A stretch of 64,000 nucleotides of DNA from Desulfuromonas sp. (GCA_002869615.1 PKUH01000095.1:1-64000); one strand, 5' to 3'; counted from the stretch's first letter, positions 43,090-53,560 are shown. The notes: generated by a model not told the origin, from the letters alone. Numbers and translations: made by a program.

Positions 43090-44838
43090 TTAAACTGCCT
43101 GGCCATCCTTCATCCGCCGCTCAAGCAGGGCACGCTCCATTGCCATACCTGCCTGCGACAAAAAAATCTCAAGTGATTCGGTATCACCAACCGGTTTATG
43201 CTCCGGCAGGTTGTCGCCGTAAATAACCGCGACAACGCTCCCCTCACTCAAAATCGGACCGACAAAGATATCATTCGGCCGTTCTCCGCCGAGTTGACTG
43301 ACCAGGTAATTGTCCCACTCGCCTTCGCCAAAAGCTGTATGTTTTGGCGTACGCTCCTGCAATGCCCTCTGGAAGATCGAATCAACGTTTGTTGGCACCT
43401 TGATTCGACGAACCATATCATCGGGGTTACCCTTTTCGAGATCGAGACCGAACTGACCGAGACCGACAATTTCGTCAGCTTTGACAAAGAAGATAACAGC
43501 ACGATTCATCAACTCGCTGGCAAAACGGAGTACCAGAAGGATAATCCCACCGCCGAGCGCCGGGTTATTCAGTTCCTGTAGCATGCCACCGAGCAGATGA
43601 ATTCCGGGGGTCGGCTCGATCCGGGTTGGCTTGGCCTGAAGCTCCGCATCGTTGACCTCCTCAAGCAATTCAGCGCCAAAATTGATGCCGGTTTCGGCAG
43701 ACCGTACGACTTCCTGGGCTGAAGCCAGCGGCATATCGTCTGTGCCGATAACCTGCGAAATCAATTGCGCCATTTCGGCAAGAACCTGCTTGCCCTGATC
43801 ATCGCCAAGATGGCTTTTCTTTGGCTTGAGAACGAGCGCCCCGAGATTGAGCGGCACGAGTTTCTGTTCGAGTTCGGAAGTAACCTGATCGCTCATCAGC
43901 ATAATAACCAGATCAGGATATTTCTCGCGAACAATCTTGACAACTTCAATGCCGCCTGAAATTCCGCTCCCATCGAGCTTTGGCATAATAAGGTCAATCA
44001 GCAGGTAGGGCTTTGCGCCATTGGCAACAGCAGATTCGAGCGCCTTGAGATAGTCCTTCGATGAGGTAAAGACCGAAACATCAAGGTTCAGATCGCGCAT
44101 CTGACGAGCGACCACCTGGGCGGTCAACTGATCGTCATCAACAAGAAAAAGGGGTGGACCGGTCGGCTTTTCCTCTACTGCAGGCTGATCATCAACCTCC
44201 AGATCTTCAACCGACGAAGCCGCCGGTGCCGACTCCTCGGAGATTTCAGCCGCCAGTTCATCGCCAAGCAGATCTACAAGATCAACGATTGACTCTTCTT
44301 CTTCTATTTCGACCGACTCGCCAGCATGCCGTTTTTCGTCAAGCAGACGGCTCCCCTCCATGGCCAGCCATTGCGGATTCAACCCCTGGTCCAGCATGAG
44401 TTGCAGCGGATTGACACTACCTGAAGCGAGCTCTGCCGGCTCACCTAGCTGGAATGAAAAGGTTCCTTCATTCCAGGCAAAAAAACCGTAAACAATTTTC
44501 TCGATCTGCTCTTTGGCAACTTCCTCTATTTTTTCGGCCGAAACACCGAACTTTTCTGAAAGGATCGCACCGAGACGAGGCGGGCTGTCAGAGTTTCGCT
44601 GGATAAAGAGAGCCTTCTTCAGCGTCTCCAGGTCAACCAGGTTGTGCCGGACCAGCATATCTCCAAGATTAACCTTACTGGCACTGGTCGTCGCACGAAT
44701 AACCTGACCCTCAAGGAAAGTCACCTTACCTTCCCGGCCAACACTTTCGAGGGTTAAAATACCCGATTTGCGGCTGAGGCTGACAATCTGAAGAATTTCA
44801 CCCAGACCCAGGTCCTCAAGGTTTCCGACCAAACTCAT
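43090..44838 (-). CDS. DUF4388-REC-GAF protein heading the chemosensory operon
   Basis: ATG at 44838 follows AGGAG. Residues ~1-165 are a DUF4388/PATAN-type module (LVGNLEDLGLGEILQIVSLSRKSGILTLE). Then comes an acidic linker, a receiver at about 230-360 (PLFLVDDDQLTAQ, YLLIDLIMPKLDG, VLKPKK) and a C-terminal GAF-like domain (about 420-582, FLSQAGMAMERALLERR). DUF4388 proteins accompany motility and polarity systems in delta-proteobacteria. It probably integrates a signal into this Che system. Confidence 0.9.
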   Translation of the reverse strand: MSLVGNLEDLGLGEILQIVSLSRKSGILTLESVGREGKVTFLEGQVIRATTSASKVNLGDMLVRHNLVDLETLKKALFIQRNSDSPPRLGAILSEKFGVSAEKIEEVAKEQIEKIVYGFFAWNEGTFSFQLGEPAELASGSVNPLQLMLDQGLNPQWLAMEGSRLLDEKRHAGESVEIEEEESIVDLVDLLGDELAAEISEESAPAASSVEDLEVDDQPAVEEKPTGPPLFLVDDDQLTAQVVARQMRDLNLDVSVFTSSKDYLKALESAVANGAKPYLLIDLIMPKLDGSGISGGIEVVKIVREKYPDLVIMLMSDQVTSELEQKLVPLNLGALVLKPKKSHLGDDQGKQVLAEMAQLISQVIGTDDMPLASAQEVVRSAETGINFGAELLEEVNDAELQAKPTRIEPTPGIHLLGGMLQELNNPALGGGIILLVLRFASELMNRAVIFFVKADEIVGLGQFGLDLEKGNPDDMVRRIKVPTNVDSIFQRALQERTPKHTAFGEGEWDNYLVSQLGGERPNDIFVGPILSEGSVVAVIYGDNLPEHKPVGDTESLEIFLSQAGMAMERALLERRMKDGQAV

Positions 44839-44945
44839 TTCTACTCCTGGCAACTGACTCCGTGTCCGGAGGAAAAACAACGCCTAAGAGGCGGATATTA
44901 AACAAGAAAACATAATAATACAGCAAACAGTGCAAGTAAAGTAAA

Positions 44946-46265
44946 TTAACCGGCCCTTTCCCGGTCACGGTAATGCACCCGAAAAGGCACGCCGCTAAAG
45001 CCGAACGCCTCCCGAATCTTATTGTCGAGATATCTTCGATAAGAGAAATGAACCCCTTCAGCCTTGTTGACAAAAACCATGAATGTCGGAGGCCGGACTG
45101 CGGTCTGGGTGATGTAAAAGAACTTCAACCGTTTCCCCCGATAAATAGATGGTTGATGGGCTTCGACCGCATCCTGCAAAACCCGGTTCAGCTTACTCGT
45201 CGATACCTTTCGGTTAAACTCTTCAGCGACCGCTTCGACTTCAGCCATGATCTTGCTGACGCGCTGGCCGGTCAACGCCGAAACGAAAAGAACCGGGACG
45301 TCACCCAGAAACCTGAAGCGGTACCGCAAATCCTTGAGATAGCTCCCCATTGTCTGATGATCCTTATCGAGCAGATCCCACTTATTGACGACCAGAACAA
45401 CTGCTCGCCCTTTCTCGTAGGCATATCCGGCAACCGTCAGGTCCTGCTCCGAAACCCCCTCTGAAGCATCAACAACGGTCAGAACGACATGCGCCCGATC
45501 CATTGCCTTCAACGCCTGTACGACACTGAACTTCTCGAGCCGCTGGCTGACCTTTCCCTTGCGCCTTATGCCGGCAGTATCGATCAGAACATAATCCTTT
45601 TTATTATAAGTAAAGACCGAGTCGATACTGTCCCGGGTGGTTCCGGCAACCGGATTGGCCACGACCCGCTCCTTGCCGAGCAACCGGTTGACGAGAGAAG
45701 ACTTTCCGACATTGGGCCGGCCGATGATAGCCAGCCTTGTCTCACTGTCACGCTCATCATCCTCATCTCCCGGCGGCAGACTGGCAAGAACCTGATCCAT
45801 CAGGCCGTGAATTCCCCGGCCATGTTCAGCCGAAAGAGGATACAACAATTCAGCACCGATCTCATAAAACTCGGCAACATTCTCCTCCTGTCGATCACCG
45901 TCAATTTTATTCACGACATACAGCACCGGTTTCTCGACCCGGCGCAGCATGTTAACAACCTCGTGATCGGAAGGTGTCACCCCCTCGCGGCCATCCATGA
46001 CAAACAGAATCAAATCCGCTTCTTCAATTGCCAACTGCGACTGCTCGCGCATCTGCACCAGAAGCCTTTCTTCGCTGACTGGCTCAAAACCGCCGGTATC
46101 GATCAACGTAAATGACCTGTCATAACGATTGACATCAGCATAATTCCGGTCTCGGGTCACACCCGGAAAATCTTCGACGATAGCGCGGCGCTCACCGAGT
46201 ATCCGATTAAAAAGAGTCGACTTGCCGACATTTGGGCGGCCGACGATGGCAACAATTGGTTTCAT
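44946..46265 (-). CDS. der: Ribosome assembly GTPase Der (EngA)
   Basis: The 439-residue protein has two tandem GTPase domains, each with GRPNVGKS (residue 8 and about 180), DTGGF and DTAGI switches, NKxD motifs and a C-terminal KH-like domain ([11 protein letters not shown]). It functions in 50S maturation. It is followed by the DUF4388 gene, separated by 107 bp. Confidence 0.97.
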   Translation of the reverse strand: MKPIVAIVGRPNVGKSTLFNRILGERRAIVEDFPGVTRDRNYADVNRYDRSFTLIDTGGFEPVSEERLLVQMREQSQLAIEEADLILFVMDGREGVTPSDHEVVNMLRRVEKPVLYVVNKIDGDRQEENVAEFYEIGAELLYPLSAEHGRGIHGLMDQVLASLPPGDEDDERDSETRLAIIGRPNVGKSSLVNRLLGKERVVANPVAGTTRDSIDSVFTYNKKDYVLIDTAGIRRKGKVSQRLEKFSVVQALKAMDRAHVVLTVVDASEGVSEQDLTVAGYAYEKGRAVVLVVNKWDLLDKDHQTMGSYLKDLRYRFRFLGDVPVLFVSALTGQRVSKIMAEVEAVAEEFNRKVSTSKLNRVLQDAVEAHQPSIYRGKRLKFFYITQTAVRPPTFMVFVNKAEGVHFSYRRYLDNKIREAFGFSGVPFRVHYRDRERAG

Positions 46266-46307
46266 TGAGTTTACTCTACCTACTCTTTCAGTAAAAATTC
46301 CAGAATA

Positions 46308-47207
46308 CTACTCATAACCGAAGCGGCGCAGCTGCCCGACCGAATCGGTCCAGTTTTTCTGAACATGGACAAAAAGCTCCAGATAAACACGACTGTCAAG
46401 AAAGGATTCAATCTCCTTCCGCGCAGACTGACCGACAGCACGTATCCGACTGCCATTCTTGCCGAGAATGATCCGTTTATGGGCATCACGTTCGACATGA
46501 ATTACGGCACCAATGACAATCAGGCCCTTATCCATCTTTTCTTCAAAACTCTCGACTTCAACCGCGACACCGTACGGAATTTCGTCACGCGTCTGCAACA
46601 GTAACTGTTCACGAACCATTTCGGCGACGATAAAACGTTCCGGCAAGTCGGTGACCATATCATCCGGGTAATAACGTGGACCATTTGGAAGATATTCCAT
46701 GCAGGTATCGATCAACGGCGCGACGCCCTCCCCGGTTGCCGCTGATATCGGAACAATTTCAACAAAATCATGAAGCTTTGAATAATGATCGATCAGCGGC
46801 AATAAATTTTCCCTTTTAACGAGATCGACCTTGTTGATAACCAGAAATACTTTACAGCCGCTTTGCCGCAGGATATCGAGTACGAACCGGTCGCCGCCAC
46901 CCGGCTTCTCCATCGCCTCTACCAGAAAGAAGACCAGATCAACGCCGCGGCAGGCCTGAAGGGCCTGGTCAACCATATACCTGTTCAGCTTGCCGGTCGG
47001 TCGATGAATACCCGGAGTATCAATGAACAGAATCTGCCCGTCGGCACGCGACTCTATCCCGAGAATGCGGTTGCGGGTTGTTTGCGGCTTATTACTGGTA
47101 ATCGCGATTTTCTGGCCAAGAATCCGGTTCAGCAACGTTGATTTTCCGACGTTCGGACGGCCAACGATCGAGACAAACCCCGATTTATATTTCGTGTCAT
47201 TTCCCAT
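46308..47207 (-). CDS. era: GTPase Era
   Basis: The 299-residue protein from ATG 47207 ([24 protein letters not shown]) has G2-G4 motifs (FIDTPGIH, NKVDL) and a C-terminal KH domain (IILGKNGSRIRAVGQSARKEIE). It binds the 16S rRNA 3' end. It follows the radical SAM gene after two bases. An upstream extension lies in that gene and is rejected. It ends in TAG. Confidence 0.97.
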   Translation of the reverse strand: MGNDTKYKSGFVSIVGRPNVGKSTLLNRILGQKIAITSNKPQTTRNRILGIESRADGQILFIDTPGIHRPTGKLNRYMVDQALQACRGVDLVFFLVEAMEKPGGGDRFVLDILRQSGCKVFLVINKVDLVKRENLLPLIDHYSKLHDFVEIVPISAATGEGVAPLIDTCMEYLPNGPRYYPDDMVTDLPERFIVAEMVREQLLLQTRDEIPYGVAVEVESFEEKMDKGLIVIGAVIHVERDAHKRIILGKNGSRIRAVGQSARKEIESFLDSRVYLELFVHVQKNWTDSVGQLRRFGYE

Positions 47208-47209
47208 GT

Positions 47210-48226
47210 TCACCTTCTGAAGTTCAAACGGCTCACTTCGGCTACAGGTCGTGCCTGGCAACCGACAGCAATAAAGCCCTTCTCAACCTGTGAGTCACAT
47301 TCTATCGAGAAGTTGTTCCCGCGCTGCTGCAGTCGTTCCAGATTGCAACGACGATGTCCGATTGCATCGGAAAAATCGTGCGGATGGACAGATACCGACG
47401 TGAACCTTTCGTTTGCCAGTGACTCGAGCGCCGACAGCCATAACCGCGACCGAACCAGTTGGCCGAATGCCGGATGATATGGCCCGGCCAATACGGCTTC
47501 CGAATCAAGTCCACTGTTCGACTGTAGGCCGAAGCGAATTATCGGCACATCAGCCTGCCGACAGATCAGCGCTATTTCAGTACAAATACTGACCGCCTCT
47601 TCGAGAGAAAGCGGCGTGTAACCTCCCTGCCGCCAGAGATTGGCCAGAGCCGTTCCGGCAAGAACAACGGTCGGGTAAATTCTGAGGAAATCCGGAGCCA
47701 ATGCCAATGCCTGATCTAATGACGAAAGTGCTTCCGACCGGCTCGATCCGGGCAGGCCGGGCATCAGCTGAAGGCCGAGCTGAATGCCGCCGGTACGAAT
47801 CATGACAGCGGCCCGAACCGAATCAGCGGCGCTGTGCCCACGTCCGGAACTGTCAAGGACCTTATCAGAGAATGACTGACAGCCGAGTTCAATCGTCGTG
47901 ACCGATGCTGATTTCAACTGCAAAATCATCGTCTTATCAAGTGCATCAGGTCGGGTTGAGAGGCGAATCCCGCCGACAACGCCACGTTTAATGTAGGGCT
48001 GGACCAGACCGAGCCAGGCGGCTATTTCATCAGACGGCAAAGCGGTGAAAGAGCCACCGTAGAAAGCAACCTGATCGATCGGTCCGGCGACCAGGGACTG
48101 TTCAATAAGGTTTCTGGTCTCTTCAGGATCCGGCATGCCGGAAACGGCGCTGGTCCGGGTCTGACTACAGAAGACGCAGGCCTCGGCGCAGCCTGCGTGG
48201 GGGATAAATATCGGAAGGATTCTCAT
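47210..48226 (-). CDS. Elp3-like radical SAM protein
   Basis: The 338-residue protein has a radical SAM cluster motif CAEACVFC (Cx3Cx2C) near the N-terminus, the conserved VAFYGGSFTALP and GIRLSTRPDAL, and QLMPGLPG. This pattern fits the Elp3/MiaB-like bacterial family often encoded beside rnc and era. The substrate is unknown; tRNA modification is a possibility. It lies three bases after rnc. Confidence 0.88.
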   Translation of the reverse strand: MRILPIFIPHAGCAEACVFCSQTRTSAVSGMPDPEETRNLIEQSLVAGPIDQVAFYGGSFTALPSDEIAAWLGLVQPYIKRGVVGGIRLSTRPDALDKTMILQLKSASVTTIELGCQSFSDKVLDSSGRGHSAADSVRAAVMIRTGGIQLGLQLMPGLPGSSRSEALSSLDQALALAPDFLRIYPTVVLAGTALANLWRQGGYTPLSLEEAVSICTEIALICRQADVPIIRFGLQSNSGLDSEAVLAGPYHPAFGQLVRSRLWLSALESLANERFTSVSVHPHDFSDAIGHRRCNLERLQQRGNNFSIECDSQVEKGFIAVGCQARPVAEVSRLNFRR

Positions 48227-48229
48227 CAG

Positions 48230-48934
48230 TTAACGATCCAGTTCTGCCTGAGCAGCCCGGGCCGCGTCCTTTTCTGCAAGTTTTTTTGAGCGACCTTCCC
48301 CGCTACTGATTTTTTTGCCCTTAAGATGCACCTCAACGGTGTAGTGGCGCTGATGATCAGGGCCGGTTTCATCGACCAGAACATAATCGGGGGTTTGACG
48401 ATGGATCCGCTGACAGAACTCCTGCAACCTGGTCTTATGATCAACATCAAATTCGTTCCGCACCGCTAAGACAATCTCATCCCGGAATACACTCTCAATA
48501 ACCGATTGCGCCTGATCGTACCCGCCATCGAGAAACAAGGCACCAAAAAAAGCTTCGACCGCGTTGGCGAGGATACTATCCTTGTCCACACCGCCGCTCC
48601 GGCGCTCGCCCCTGCCCATTTTAAGACAGCTACCGATCTCAAAACGACGACCGACATCAGCCAGGTTCTTTTCACGAACCAGTTCTGCCCGAATGCGGGT
48701 TAATTCACCCTCTGGCAGATCAGGGTAATCGAGAAAAGTCCGTTGACTGATGACAAGGTCAAGTACGGCATCGCCTAGGAATTCGAGACGCTCATTATGC
48801 ACCTGGGCAATGTCCGGACGTTCGTTGCTGAACGACTTGTGCGTCAATGCCTCGAGCAAAAAACCGGGTTGCCGAAAACGGTATCCGACCCGGTTCTGGA
48901 GTCTATCGATATTCGCGTCGAAATCAATCAGCAT
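48230..48934 (-). CDS. rnc: Ribonuclease III
   Basis: The 234-residue protein has the RNase III signature HNERLEFLGDAVLDLVIS with catalytic acids, VEAFFGALFLDGG, and a C-terminal dsRBD (KTRLQEFCQRIHRQTPDYVL...KLAEKDAARAAQAEL). It heads the rnc-radical SAM-era cluster and is divergent from tmk. Confidence 0.97.
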   Translation of the reverse strand: MLIDFDANIDRLQNRVGYRFRQPGFLLEALTHKSFSNERPDIAQVHNERLEFLGDAVLDLVISQRTFLDYPDLPEGELTRIRAELVREKNLADVGRRFEIGSCLKMGRGERRSGGVDKDSILANAVEAFFGALFLDGGYDQAQSVIESVFRDEIVLAVRNEFDVDHKTRLQEFCQRIHRQTPDYVLVDETGPDHQRHYTVEVHLKGKKISSGEGRSKKLAEKDAARAAQAELDR

Positions 48935-49127
48935 GAAAATCCGTTTTTTGATGTTAATACAGACATTTCGATCAGTATACTGATACTTCCTCCGATGTTC
49001 AATAGAAGCCTTGTCCGGAAAACCTTTCCTCTTGCTTCAGAAACTTTCGCTACATATAATGGCTGACCGGATATTTCCCAAACGACGGCCAACGCCACTC
49101 CGTACAGCCGGAGAGCAAGAGATACAG

Positions 49128-49778
49128 ATGTCTTTTTTTATAACCTTTGAAGGGATCGAGGGTTCGGGCAAAACGACCCAGATTGAGCTGGCCAGGCAAT
49201 GGCTCGAAAATGAGTTTGAACGCCCCATCGTGGTGACACGTGAGCCGGGCGGCTGCCCGATAGCCGATCAGATCAGAAGCACACTTCTCGATTCAGCCAA
49301 TAAGGACATGGATGAACGAACCGAGTTGCTGCTCTACGCGGCGGCCCGGGCCCAGCACATGGCCGAAAGGATTCAGCCGGCACTGGCCGAAGGCAAACCG
49401 GTTTTATGTGACCGCTTCACCGATGCAACCCTTGCTTATCAGGGTTACGGACGCGGTCTTTCAATCGAGCTGATTGAAGAACTGAACCATTTGGCAACCC
49501 GCGGTGTAGCGCCGGACCTGACGATCCTGCTCGATTTCCCACCGGAAAGCGGAATAAAAAGAGCCCGGCAGCGCAACGCCGACACGACCGGTCCCGACGA
49601 AGACCGATTTGAAAAGGAAGCCCTTGCGTTTCACCACCGGGTGAGGATCGGCTACCTGGCCCTTGAACATAAGTTCCCACGAATCCGGAAGGTTGAAGCC
49701 GACGGCCCTGTTGAAGAAGTCGCAGCGCGGATCAGAATCGTTTTACAGTCATTCCTTGAGGATATGAAAACCGTATGA
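49128..49778 (+). CDS. tmk: Thymidylate kinase
   Basis: ATG at 49128 gives MSFFITFEGIEGSGKTTQIEL with the P-loop GIEGSGKTT, REPGGCPIAD and DRFTDATLAYQGYGR. It is 216 residues, the usual length. It phosphorylates dTMP. The open frame upstream (from 49011) is not part of it. Its stop overlaps the holB start (ATGA). Confidence 0.96.
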   Translation: MSFFITFEGIEGSGKTTQIELARQWLENEFERPIVVTREPGGCPIADQIRSTLLDSANKDMDERTELLLYAAARAQHMAERIQPALAEGKPVLCDRFTDATLAYQGYGRGLSIELIEELNHLATRGVAPDLTILLDFPPESGIKRARQRNADTTGPDEDRFEKEALAFHHRVRIGYLALEHKFPRIRKVEADGPVEEVAARIRIVLQSFLEDMKTV

Positions 49779-50743
49779 CCTTTGCTCAGATCATCGGACA
49801 CGATCGGCAGAAAGATATTCTGCGCCGGGCATTATCCTCCGAACGCCTGGCACACGCTTATCTTTTTGAAGGCCCTGAAGGTATTGGCAAGCGCCTGATG
49901 GCTCTTAGCCTGGCCCGGGCTGTATTCTGTGAGAACAGGAATGGCTGCGGCGAATGCCCGCCGTGCCGAAAGGTAGACCATAACAACCATCCGGACTTGC
50001 ATATTTTCGAACCGGACGGCCCACAAATCAAGATAGACCAGATCCGCAATTTACAAAAAGACCTCTCATTCAGGCCCCTGGAAGCCGAGAAGAAAATTTG
50101 CCTCCTTGATGATGCCGACCGGATGAACCGGGCCGCCGCCAACGCACTTCTTAAAACACTTGAAGAACCGACCGCCAACACCCTGATTATCCTTCTCTGC
50201 TCACACCCGGAAGCCATGTTGTCGACGGTCCTTTCTCGTTGCCAACGGCTACCATTTTCAAGACTGCCGCAACAACGCATTGAAGAGGCGCTTCTTGAAA
50301 AAAGAGACATCGGCCCGGATGCGGCACATATACTGGCGGCTCTAGCTGAAGGAAGCTTTCACAGCGCCCTCGGCCGGGATGACGATTTCTACCTGGAAAA
50401 AAGACGGGAAATTCTTAAAAGCGTAACCGGGCTTTCCCGCGGGAGCATCCTGCCGCTCCTCGAACTTGCCCGTGAACTGGCGAGCGACAAGGAACTTATC
50501 CCGGATCTGTTTGAAATTCTGATTTCGTTCTATCGGGACCTGTTACTGTACCGGATGGGACGACCCGACGATGCCCTGGTCAACATAGATCTGCTGGAAA
50601 AAATACGGCGGGTCGGTGGACGTGAAGACACCCCGCAACTGTTACGCAAACTGGAAGCGCTTATGACCGGGCAAAAGAACCTTGATCGCAATGTTAATGC
50701 CCAGCTGAACCTTGAAGTTTTACTCCTTCGCCTTGCGGCCTAG
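49775..50743 (+). CDS. holB: DNA polymerase III subunit delta'
   Basis: The 322-residue clamp-loader subunit has LAHAYLFEGPEGIGKRLMALSLARAVFC, a zinc motif CGECPPCRKVDHNNHPD, LLDDADRMNRAAANALLKTLEEP and SRCQRLPF. It is translationally coupled to tmk. It ends in TAG. Confidence 0.95.
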   Translation: MTFAQIIGHDRQKDILRRALSSERLAHAYLFEGPEGIGKRLMALSLARAVFCENRNGCGECPPCRKVDHNNHPDLHIFEPDGPQIKIDQIRNLQKDLSFRPLEAEKKICLLDDADRMNRAAANALLKTLEEPTANTLIILLCSHPEAMLSTVLSRCQRLPFSRLPQQRIEEALLEKRDIGPDAAHILAALAEGSFHSALGRDDDFYLEKRREILKSVTGLSRGSILPLLELARELASDKELIPDLFEILISFYRDLLLYRMGRPDDALVNIDLLEKIRRVGGREDTPQLLRKLEALMTGQKNLDRNVNAQLNLEVLLLRLAA

Positions 50744-50829
50744 ATTACGCTGACGGGTGTTGACAATCAGTCGGCAAAATGGTCTTATCTCAGGTTCAGA
50801 ATTCAACTAATCAGAAGTGAAGATTTGAT

Positions 50830-52011
50830 ATGACGCGTGTTGCAACAATTAAATTCCGCACAGCCGGCAAACACTACAACTTCAACGCCCGGGAGATTGA
50901 GCTCAAAGCAGGCGATCAGGTTATTGTTGAAACCGATCGCGGGCGAGCCCTCGGGTCCGTTGTCGTTGAACCGACCGAGATCGACCAGACTTCCGAAAAC
51001 AGAGAGCTGAAAAATGTCCTCAGAATAGCCACAGAGGAGGACCTCCAACTGGCTTCGACCAATGCTGAGCGCGAAGAAGATGCCTTGCGTTACTGCAAAT
51101 CCAAGGTCATTGAGCGAAACATGGCGATGAAGATGGTCAAGGCGGAATATCTTTTTGACGGCTCAAAGATCATATTCTACTTCACCGCCGACAACCGTGT
51201 CGATTTCCGTGAACTGGTCAAGGACCTTGCCCATCATTTCCATACACGAATCGAAATGCGCCAGATCGGGGTTCGGGACGAAGCAAAATTGATCGGCGGT
51301 CTCGGGATCTGCGGACAGGCTCTTTGCTGCTGCAGCTTCCTGACTGATTTCACGCCGGTTTCGGTCAAAATGGCCAAAGAGCAGCAACTGGCGCTCAACC
51401 CGAACAAAATCTCCGGCCAGTGCGGTCGACTTCTCTGCTGCCTCAGTTACGAATATGAAACATACCGCATGATGCGCAAGGGGATGCCGAAGAATGGACT
51501 TAAATTAACAGCAGACGGTCTGAATGCCCAGGTCACCGAGCTCGATATTCTGAGGCAGGTAGTAAGCCTGAGGATTGAAGATGGTCGTTTCCTCAAGTTG
51601 AGCAAAGAGCAGTTCACTGAACTCCAGTCGACCGGGAAATTGCCTGAACAAGAAGCTCCCCCCGAGATCATGGTCCGGAACGAGCCAAAACCGAAAGCCG
51701 AAAGCAAAAAGGAAATCCCGGCAGACGATAATGACGACAGCGACAGACCGAAAAGAAAACGCCGGCGGCGGCGGCGCAAGCCATCCGGCGGCGGTGGCAA
51801 TTCGCCCGACAATTCCGGTAAAAGCGGAAAAGAGAACAAACCGGAACACAAGGAAAAATCGACACCGTCTGAAGAGACTAAACGGCAGCAAAAAAATGAG
51901 GATAAGCAGGCAGACAATAACAACTCTGCACCATCGGGAGAGCAAAAGAAGCGTCGGCGCAGAAGGCGCAGGCGGAGCGGACCAAAACCGGAAAACAATG
52001 ACAAGTCCTGA
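50830..52011 (+). CDS. ricT: PSP1-domain protein RicT (YaaT) with an Arg-rich C-terminal tail
   Basis: Residues ~1-260 are the PSP1/RicT core with the Cys-rich LGICGQALCCCSF and SGQCGRLLCCLSYEY that bind [4Fe-4S] clusters in the Bacillus Ric complex. After about residue 275 comes a low-complexity tail with two Arg tracts (KRKRRRRRRK and KKRRRRRRRR) separated by Gly, Ser, Asn and Lys. The tail suggests RNA or nucleic-acid binding. It sits between holB and metG, the usual order for this family (with tmk and tatD). Confidence 0.9.
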   Translation: MTRVATIKFRTAGKHYNFNAREIELKAGDQVIVETDRGRALGSVVVEPTEIDQTSENRELKNVLRIATEEDLQLASTNAEREEDALRYCKSKVIERNMAMKMVKAEYLFDGSKIIFYFTADNRVDFRELVKDLAHHFHTRIEMRQIGVRDEAKLIGGLGICGQALCCCSFLTDFTPVSVKMAKEQQLALNPNKISGQCGRLLCCLSYEYETYRMMRKGMPKNGLKLTADGLNAQVTELDILRQVVSLRIEDGRFLKLSKEQFTELQSTGKLPEQEAPPEIMVRNEPKPKAESKKEIPADDNDDSDRPKRKRRRRRRKPSGGGGNSPDNSGKSGKENKPEHKEKSTPSEETKRQQKNEDKQADNNNSAPSGEQKKRRRRRRRRSGPKPENNDKS

Positions 52012-52027
52012 AGCAGGAGCAGATTAA

Positions 52028-53560
52028 ATGGACAAGCATTTTTATATTACAACACCGATATATTACGTGAACGACGTGCCGCATATCGGACACGCCTACA
52101 CGACAATCGCCTGCGATGTCCTGTCCCGCTACAAGCGTGAGCGCGGCTACAAGGTCTTTTTCCTGACCGGCACCGACGAGCACGGCCAGAAGGTAGAAAA
52201 AGCAGCCCAGGCCAACGGTGAAACCCCGCTTGAACTCGCCGACCGGGTGGTCAAGCGGTTCCAGTCGTTATGGGATAAACTCGATATCGACCATACCGAT
52301 TTCATCCGCACGACCCAGGAACGGCACAAGAAAGCGGTTGAGGAAATCTTCCGACGGATCGAGACAAAAGGGGATATTTATCTCGGCGAATATGTCGACT
52401 GGTATTGTACTCCATGCGAAACTTTCTGGACCGAAACACAGTTACTCGATGGGAACTGCCCTGATTGCGGTCGCAAAACCGACAAGCTTAAAGAAGAATC
52501 CTATTTCTTCAGGATGAGCAAATACCAGGACGCACTGCTCAGGCATATCGAGGAGAATCCTGAATTTATCCAGCCGCGATCCCGTCGCAACGAAATCCTC
52601 AGTTTTATCAAGGAAGGGTTGCGCGACCTGTCGATTTCACGGACAACGTTCAACTGGGGGATACCGGTACCGGGCAATGACAAACATGTTATCTACGTCT
52701 GGTTCGACGCCCTGACCAACTATATTTCGGCGCTCGGTTTTCCGGACGATCCGGACGGGAACTTTAAAGATTTCTGGCCCTGTACTGCCCATGTCATCGG
52801 CAAAGACATCCTCCGCTTTCACACCGTTTACTGGCCGACCTTTCTGCTCGCCGCAGGCCTCCCCTTGCCGGAAAAAGTTTTAGCCCATGGCTGGTGGACA
52901 GTCGAGGGCCAGAAAATGAGCAAATCGCTGCGCAACGTCGTCGAGCCGAACATGCTGGTCGACAAATACGGTGTCGATGCGATTCGTTACTTTCTGATGC
53001 GCGAAGTTCCGTTCGGCCTTGACGGTGACTTCTCCCACTCGGCCCTGGTACATCGCATTAATTCCGACCTTGCCAACGATCTGGGTAATCTGGTCAGCCG
53101 CTCGACGGCGATGCTCAACAAGTATTTTGCCGGGGTTTTACCAGAATCAGGCCCGGTCGATGAAATCGACCAGACACTCAGCCAGAAGTTTGCCGATACG
53201 ATTCCGGTTGTCGATAAACAGATGGATGATCTCGCCTTCAACAAGGCATTACAGTCGATCTGGGAACTGGTGTCAGCAGCGAACAAGTATATTGACGATA
53301 CCGCCCCCTGGGCCCTGGCCAAGGACGATACACAAAAAGAGCGCCTCGGAACCGTCATGTACAACCTGCTTGAGGCTGTTCGGTTGATAGCCCTGTTCAC
53401 AACTCCGTTCATGCCGACGACCGGTCAAAATATTATCAGCATACTCGGTGGAGATCCTGACGCCATTCGTGATGACGCCCTCTTTGAATGGGGCGGGCTG
53501 CAGGCCGGCACCAAAATCGACAAGGCCCTCCCCTTGTTCCCACGGATTGAAGCGGACTGA
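52028..53560 (+). CDS. metG: Methionyl-tRNA synthetase
   Basis: The 510-residue class Ia enzyme has HIGH in VPHIGHAYTT, KMSKS in EGQKMSKSLRN, a zinc knuckle CTPCETFW...CPDCGRKTD, and an anticodon-binding helical domain. It ends without the C-terminal EMAP-type tRNA-binding domain. It follows ricT after 16 bases. Confidence 0.97.
   Translation: MDKHFYITTPIYYVNDVPHIGHAYTTIACDVLSRYKRERGYKVFFLTGTDEHGQKVEKAAQANGETPLELADRVVKRFQSLWDKLDIDHTDFIRTTQERHKKAVEEIFRRIETKGDIYLGEYVDWYCTPCETFWTETQLLDGNCPDCGRKTDKLKEESYFFRMSKYQDALLRHIEENPEFIQPRSRRNEILSFIKEGLRDLSISRTTFNWGIPVPGNDKHVIYVWFDALTNYISALGFPDDPDGNFKDFWPCTAHVIGKDILRFHTVYWPTFLLAAGLPLPEKVLAHGWWTVEGQKMSKSLRNVVEPNMLVDKYGVDAIRYFLMREVPFGLDGDFSHSALVHRINSDLANDLGNLVSRSTAMLNKYFAGVLPESGPVDEIDQTLSQKFADTIPVVDKQMDDLAFNKALQSIWELVSAANKYIDDTAPWALAKDDTQKERLGTVMYNLLEAVRLIALFTTPFMPTTGQNIISILGGDPDAIRDDALFEWGGLQAGTKIDKALPLFPRIEAD

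Noticed and set aside
43145-43160. ACCTGCCTGCGAC in the GAF gene as a palindromic element
   Set aside because: It is the native SQAGMAMERAL helix of GAF domains without a palindrome around it.
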